Source of the DNA: Xanthoparmelia taractica | Taxonomy: Eukaryota > Ascomycota > Lecanoromycetes > Lecanorales > Parmeliaceae | Direction: 5' to 3' | Length of the DNA stretch: 64,000 nucleotides | Assembly (NCBI GenBank): GCA_033085395.1 | Contig: JANQBS010000128.1 | Location: 1 to 64,000 of the forward strand | In this document: piece by piece, positions 57,801 to 64,000 of the stretch | Position numbering within the stretch: position 1 is the first letter of the stretch | Layout: every line of letters begins with the position of its first letter | Notes under the pieces: model-generated | What the model was told of the DNA's origin: nothing | Databases searched by the model: none | Seen by the model: the letters and a program-made list of their open reading frames with translations, nothing else | Translations under genes and position numbers: made by a program

Positions 57801-60377
57801 GGAGGCTTTCTCATTGGACATGGGTTCTCTCAATAGTCCAATGGTCATCCAACAGCCCAATGAAATGGCTTGAAACTTCCCTTGATACACGTCGGCACAA
57901 AGATCTAGACAAAAGTTGCGTTACAAAAGCGGGAGAAGAATGTAATGGCTGGATGGGATAGGAGCTCCTTGTAATCTCAAGCCATGGTGTGATCATTTCT
58001 TGATTACCAGAGATAGATTGTTGCGTGAAGATATCCCTTTAGGGCTTGCTGCATCGGCATTTTGCTTCCGCTCGTGTAAGCTATGTCTGGTCACCATCAT
58101 GTGGGGCACTATCTCGGTTCTCGTCACTCACAGCAAGGTTTAAGGCGTATCCTTTTGAGCATGATACCTTTTGGGAGATCTTGTAACGGCAACAGAAGGG
58201 CCTGCAAGCGCCATTCTAAAGCTGCCTCGACCAACCGTATCCCATGGGCTGGCGCCTATGGTGTACGTTTGCTTGGCATCCCCCACCAAAAAGTAGGGAA
58301 ACGTACACCCTGCCAGCCCATGGGATAGGCGTCACCCCAAACCTTTGCAATAGCATCGGTACCAGCTAACCCCGATGTATCGGCTTTGCAGAACTAGCCC
58401 GAATCTTCTACTGATGTCTGGCTCCACGGCACAAAGACAATTTTTGGCCGTCTACATTGACCTCTGACCATCTCGATCGGCCTCGATGCTCGAATGTCAA
58501 AGGCGCTGAAACTACACAAAGTGTCACACAGGGCTTATCAAGTTTCCAGAGTTTTTACGACCACTACCGCAGCCAGCACAGTTCGGTGACTCCCACAGGC
58601 CTTGCAGGCAGTCCTAAGGAAGGCTGGCCTTAGGCGGAGTCATGGTCTGCTACGCTTACACGACCAGCTCTCTACTCTAAAAAGACCTCTGGTATAACCC
58701 ACTTTGGTTTGCGGTCGACTCTCGTCCTACGGGAATCTACTTGCGAAAAACTGTTCTTGGGCCGCGGCGGTGCGTACAGTATGCTCCTGTGAAGGTTCCA
58801 CCTCAAATGCAACGATCCATGTGTTCTTTGCCTAATCCTCCAGCATACGACCTCTGAACTAAAGCATATCATGACTAGGAAAACACCGTCTGGATCTCGC
58901 CCAAGTCTGATATGGAATTGGTCATTGCAGGCCTCATTTTCCCAAGTGCGCTCGCCTCGCCCTCAGCCACGAGAATTTTTGAAAAGGTATGCTCTATCGA
59001 CACCCGATGGAACAAAGGCAAGTACGTACTCACAGCAAATGGAAACACTAACACGGCTGTAAGAGATAAAAAGGCTTCCAACAGCTTAGGCAGCGACATC
59101 AGCGTCGTGCAGGGTGACAAGCGTGACCATCACGCCCTGCCAACCACAGCCCTGCCTACCAACGACAACAGCCGGAGACACAGAGCCTCGGAGCGCGCAT
59201 GGCTGGACGCTCTGACGCTCCTCGTACGATCTACTGGATAGATGAAACCCAAACGGCACGTAGTGGCTCCACCCTAACCACTGCTCTCCCACATCTCTGC
59301 ATGGCTCTCCACGTCGGACAATTCCACCATAGGCAATTGCACAAGAAGCGGGGAGAAGTATTGGATACGGAATACCGAAACTATATCGTTCCACCTCGAT
59401 GCCATCTCCTGCGTCCGTGTATTCGATCGGCGCTATCTTGGGGAGAGAGGAGCTTGCAGATGCGCTCCCTGGTTAGAGCTCTAGTCGAAAAATAGGAAGG
59501 ATTATATCTTTGTGTGCTGGTTTCGGTATTACGGATTTGTCTTTTTTCTTTCTTTCTCCGTATCCTGTGAATATAAACGTCCTCTCACATCACCTCCATC
59601 TCCCATCCCCCAGCATCTCCTGCAGCTGACCTCGGGTTTCGATGCCGGGTAAAGGAGCTCTATCTGAAAAGGACTGGCGGGCAAGTATGTTGATAGTGAA
59701 CTATTGATGCACCTGGGGTTGTAGATAGCGAGTATATCTTCGGGTTAACGTCCGTAAAATCGGAGGTTTCTTCGACGGCTGATTGATTAATGAAAAGGCG
59801 TGAGTGCAACCCCCACGCGATCACCTAGCCCTAGATCAGCACTAAGCTGCTATACCTGGGCTAGCTCAGGGTTAGGGTAAGGCTAGGTGTGCACGTGAGC
59901 AGTTTGACTTGGCGTGGGGCTTGGACCCTTCCTGTGCAGCACGCTAAATTAGCGCCGTCAATGGAATCAGGCTTACCCATAGCCCATTACAAGTCTGAGG
60001 TACTCGGACAAGTTGAGATGTAGTTCTATTGGATTATGGATCTGGTTTGCTTCTTGAGATATCATATATCTTGACTGGTTTCCGATCCGTCACAAAAATG
60101 AAGCTTTGGACAGGATTAAGAAATCATGTCGAGCGATGGAGGCACAGCCCGCCGACGGGGCTGTCAGCTCTTCAGGCAATCACGAAGCTAGCTCTTACCG
60201 ACCTTCAGCCTTGATGAATTCATTGGCTCTGCTTCCTTGAAGATGAGACCTGCAGACTCCCTTTTGGCTGATGCCCCACATCGCCAAAGGAGGGGTCATA
60301 GCAGCCTTGGAGCCTGTACATAAGATGCAGCGCAGCGCCCAAACCCCTCTTCCTCACCATCATCACGCCCTGGCACC
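54868..60377. other. Long gene-free stretch
   Basis: About 5.5 kb without a supportable gene, though GC content is near that of coding DNA in places. Frames such as 57436-57873 (145 codons) and 58912-59241 (109 codons) lack domains or splice support. GTACCT/AAGTAC-rich low complexity lies near 56395-56480. An inverted repeat is listed separately. GGGTTAGGGTAAGG lies near 59868. It may hold a decayed mobile element or lineage-specific noncoding DNA. Confidence 0.45.
58238..58327. repeat. Inverted repeat with bipartite arms
   Basis: The outer arms are 16 bp and perfect: TATCCCATGGGCTGGC at 58238-58253 and its complement at 58312-58327. Inner arms of 11 bp, GGTGTACGTTT, lie at 58260-58270 and its complement at 58299-58309, around a 28-nt loop. 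A transcript would fold into a long hairpin with one small internal bulge. Confidence 0.8.
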
Positions 60378-63300
60378 ATGAGCCAGTGCCCTTCGTACGA
60401 GTCGAGGATCGCTGACCTGAAGCTCAAGCGCGTCGTATCTCATCACCAATCAACTCGTGAGAACCGCGGGCCTTGTAGCACAGACAACGATCCCGTAAGC
60501 CCAAGCCACACGGAAATCACAAAGCCTTCAGCTGTGAATCTTTCCAAAGGTCTCAAGCTCGACCAGGCAGGGATGATCTGTGGAACAATGCTCGGCAGAG
60601 TTCAGGACGACAGCGTAGCACACCCAGAGGAGCTGGAAGATTACCGTCTCAATGAAAAAGTGGAGATACTCGACGAAGACGAACAATGGATAGGCCCGGC
60701 ACCTGCCTATGGAACATCCGCGGGTACGATGTTCAGAAGTGTGCGTGAGCATCCCTTTTATAAGCTGAAGCCCGACCACACTGGGAAGTACCACTGTCCG
60801 TACACCTCTTTGGAGGACTGTGGGTACAGACCACAGAAGCTAAAGTCCAAGTTCGAGTAAGTTATATCTGGATATCTCTCTATCCGCCAATGCTGACCGC
60901 CGTCATAGAGAACACCTGGACACCCACTTGAAGCCGTATCGCTGCTGTTTCGGGAACTGCGTCGACACGTCATTCTCATCCGCTGGTTGCTTGGTGCGTC
61001 ACGAGAGAGAAGCCCATGACATGCATACACGAGCATCCAAACCCTACATCGTCCACAGTCGCAACGATATGGACTCATCCGAGGACGCCACTACATCATC
61101 TTTCTCAAAGAGTCCTCCCAACCGAGACGCCGCCACCCACAGAAAGCATGACTCCTCCAAAACCCTTCACGTTCGCTCCTTCCAGGACCCGGAACATTTC
61201 CTATACGGCAACTTAGGAGATGAGGGTTATGTCTCTGAGCGCGTGGATGGGGTGCGTACATCGGCGCCTCCGGCTACTGCGTATGGCAAAACGGCTTCCT
61301 TGGGATCGAATGACAACGTTGGAAAGAAAGGGTTTGGATTTTTTGACACGCCCGTCGAGCCCAAGTACACCACTACGTCAAGGCCCAGGTACAATCCTGA
61401 ATTTACTAATATTCCTACGAATATTAATTACGAGCGATTGGACGACAAGAAGAACGTTGTAGTCGATGTAGACTTTCTACACAAGCTGGAGTCAAAGATC
61501 AGCGATTTACAATCCCGTGTCGAAGAGTGCGAGGCCCGTCCTGGCTCTCCCGTCAGTTCTTCGATCTCTGATAGCCAAGATTCTGCGGACTCGGTCTCTG
61601 ACCTTGACCGCAGGAGCATTCGAGAAGCGAGGGACTCACGTCATTTCGATGATGGTATTATCATCTTCGAACCAGAAGTGAAGACAAGGAAGCGTGATGC
61701 TGTATCCGTTGAGGGACCAAGCCTTAGGATCGCGCGTTGGAAGTGCTTCGGTGAGATGCCGAGAATTGAGGCAGTAGATGAAGGAATGTCCTCATGTCAA
61801 GTTGACGATGATCTGGGTGACAAGCCGCTCTTGGCACTTACGGAAGAGTACTGTTCCAATGGCAAATTATGGCGCAAGCGATTGGAGATTGCGTCTCTCG
61901 CATTCTACGAACTTCTCAAGAAAGTGTCTTGTCACAATCTCAACGACATCGCCCTTCAAGAGGAAGTTTTCCATCTCACGGAGCCCTTCATGGTTCTCTT
62001 CCTGAATCGCAAGCAGCTCGCAGATTATGTGGAGAACACCCATGAGTACACTCACGCCAAGGAACACGCAAAATTCATTCTAGCCTTTCTGGAGAGGGAC
62101 TTCAGCGATACCAGTAGGATGCTCGACAACTTTGAGTCGGTGACGCCTCCAAACCTTGTGAAATACTGCGACTTGTGGATGCTTTATCGACCTGGCACCA
62201 CAGTGTACAGCCGTGCGAATGGCGAATGGGAAGCTTTCGTCATTGACTCTCTTGACGGTATGCAGGTACGGAAGCCGTCATCGGACAATTCTCACGCCCT
62301 CACTCGGCTCGATGTCAGAGCATGGTCCATGAACTTCGACGGTGAGGTCTATGGTCGCGTTTGGTCCATTCATTGTGTTGCCCCGTTCCATGGTGTCAGG
62401 GACATCAGCTCTCTGCCCTTAGTCCCAGAGAAGTTCCTTCAAGACGGAAAAGCCATCAGAGAATCGCTGTTGTCTCGTGGAAAAAAATTCTGTACGTTGC
62501 AGGTACAGCACTGTCAAGCGATCAACAACTCGCCTTTACAATCTACTCGTGTCATGGTGGATCACCTGACTTATCAGAGGCGTAATGGGTGGCTTATCTC
62601 TATCGATGGGAAGTACGGACCCTCGAGCGCCAAGGACAGGAGCTGGACAGACAACAGATATAGCGATTGGGACACAAGTAGCGAGGCTTTTGATCGGCGG
62701 CCAAGACGTTATACACCACAGCGAACCCTCGTGCGTCACTTCGAGGAGGAGTACTGCAATAGAGACTACGTGCTCGAAAGCATTGACACACCGGAGGACA
62801 CTCAAGCTGAACCTTGCCGAAGCTATTGGACAGATCGTCCTTTGCACGTTGTTGTCTGCGAGTTCGAAAAATACAATCTGATCCAGCCAGGTGCCGAAAT
62901 GGACGAGTTCTCATTGGTCCTTTGTCCGCAGCATGTGCGTGCTTTTTGCTTACGGGATCAAGTATGGAGTAAGTCTCTACACCCCGATGTTCCCCGCAAA
63001 CTCTAACAGGAGGTCAGAATTTTGCAATGTTTCACAGCTTGAGCCGGTGTCTTTCGAAGAGAAAGCCTGGGACCGTCTAATTCTCGACGAAGGGTACATA
63101 GACATTGTAGAGACCATGGTCTCATCCCATGTTGATAAGGTATCTGGATTGAGTGGTCCAGCAGCCGCAAATGGACTTAGCATACTGCTACACGGCGAGC
63201 CAGGTGTTGGAAAAACACTAACTGCTGGTACGTACATGAGAAATCGTCCCAGCACCGTTCATTACTAACGGGTATGGCAAGGATCCATCGCAGAACACTT

Positions 63301-63964
63301 TGGCAGACCTTTATTCCCCGTCACTTGTAGCGATATTGGAACTTCGTTGGCGAAGTTCGATGAGAAACTGGAAGAGATCTCCGATTATGCTACTCAATGG
63401 GGTGCTATCTTGCTTTTCGATGAAGCAGACGTCCTCTTACAAGCTCGACGCGACTATGAGTGCTCCAATCTTAGGCGCAACGACCTCGTATCGAGCTTTG
63501 CACGATTCATTCAATACCATCAGGGTATCGTCTTCATCACCACCAATCGCGTCACTAACTTCGATAGAGCTCTGATGCCACGCATCGACATTGCCCTAGG
63601 CCTGCCTCCTCTAGATCGCGGCCGTAGAGCTTCGATTTGGCATAATCTAATCCAAGACTTGTTTGATGACGGCACTATCAATGCATCTCAGTCTGACGAT
63701 TTGCGCCTGCTTGCGCAAGACAAGTGGAGCAAGGATGACATTAACGGTCACCAGATCAAGAAGGCGGTCCAGAATGCGAAGATTGTGGCGGAGAAGAAGG
63801 GTAAGAGGTTGGGGCATAGGGAAATTGACATGATGCTAAAGATGGAGAGAGAATTTCAAGAGCGCGTGAGCTATTTGGACAAGGAGAAAGAGAGGGAGAA
63901 GAAGGCAGGAGGTAAGAATGATAGTAGGGACTTGGAGGGTTTCGAGCAGGTGGAGAAGCCTTGA
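60378..63964 (+). CDS. AAA+ ATPase with N-terminal zinc-finger region
   Basis: Exons 60378-60856, 60909-62968, 63018-63227 and 63282-63964 join to 1143 aa. The first part has Cys/His pairs spanning the first intron (CPYTSLEDCGYR..EEHLDTHLKPYRCC..CVD..SAGCLVRHEREAH), like two C2H2-type fingers. A long middle region (about 290-840) resembles the domain found before AAA modules in large fungal ATPases (DLWMLYRPGTTVYS, YGRVWSIHC). The AAA module has Walker A GEPGVGKT near residue 908 and Walker B ILLFDEAD near 958. Sensor residues FITTNR follow, then an arginine-rich end to the module (PRIDIALGLPPLD). A Lys/Glu helical tail finishes the protein. Introns 2 (49 nt, CTCTAAC branch) and 3 keep the frame into and inside the AAA part. 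Cellular role is unknown. Confidence 0.88.
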
Positions 63965-64000
63965 TACGCGAAGTACGGTGGAGTGGGACCCGGTCGAGCT

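Noticed and set aside
57436..57873. 145-codon plus ORF
   Set aside because: It starts in a frame without a promoter or splice context and resembles no family; probably chance.

Overview
The window is nuclear DNA of a filamentous ascomycete (Pezizomycotina). Genes are close together on both strands and are cut by many 45-65 nt GT..AG introns with CTRAY-type branch sites. The orthologue set is fungal (VPS15, PAT1, NUF2, LEA1, GCN3, CCT1, a KRE2/KTR mannosyltransferase). A HET-domain gene, highly reducing polyketide synthase (HR-PKS) remnants and an AT-rich block depleted in CpA/TpG, as repeat-induced point mutation (RIP) would leave it, all fit this group. The class cannot be fixed from sequence alone. 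Every exon chain given here was built by hand from splice signals and frame continuity.

Layout. 1-1.74 kb: microsatellite plus an AT-rich, probably RIP-mutated repeat. 2.2-23.4 kb: a conserved housekeeping block with an SH3 membrane protein (-), cytosolic prolyl-tRNA synthetase (+), CCT1 (-), VPS15 (+), an RNase III-domain protein (-), U2 snRNP A' (+), PAT1 (-), a GT15 mannosyltransferase (+) and a NECAP-like endocytic protein (-). 23.9-29.4 kb: a decayed secondary-metabolite locus in which an intact adenylation-thiolation-condensation (A-T-C) gene lies between two pieces of a broken HR-PKS on the same strand: the ketosynthase start upstream and the ER/KR/ACP end downstream. 30.8-35.5 kb: a second conserved block with eIF2B-alpha (GCN3), a small mitochondrial protein, a Syn8-type Qc-SNARE and a RING/TRAF zinc-finger protein. 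35.5-45.7 kb: a gene-poor accessory stretch with two unrecognised spliced genes, two tandem-repeat arrays and a HET-domain gene whose 3' end is frameshifted. 45.7-54.9 kb: NUF2, an intron-containing tRNA-Gln(UUG), an F-box protein with a seven-tryptophan run, and a protein with three zinc-ribbon-like repeats. 54.9-60.4 kb: about 5.5 kb without a supportable gene, containing an inverted repeat. 60.4-64 kb: a large zinc-finger/AAA+ ATPase.

The housekeeping genes form no operon or pathway. Four head-to-head pairs (SH3/ProRS, CCT1/VPS15, RNase III/LEA1, PAT1/KTR) share short intergenic promoters. The regions most likely to hold something new are the A-T-C gene inside the broken HR-PKS, the orphan spliced genes at 36.1 and 39.1 kb, and the frameshifted HET gene.
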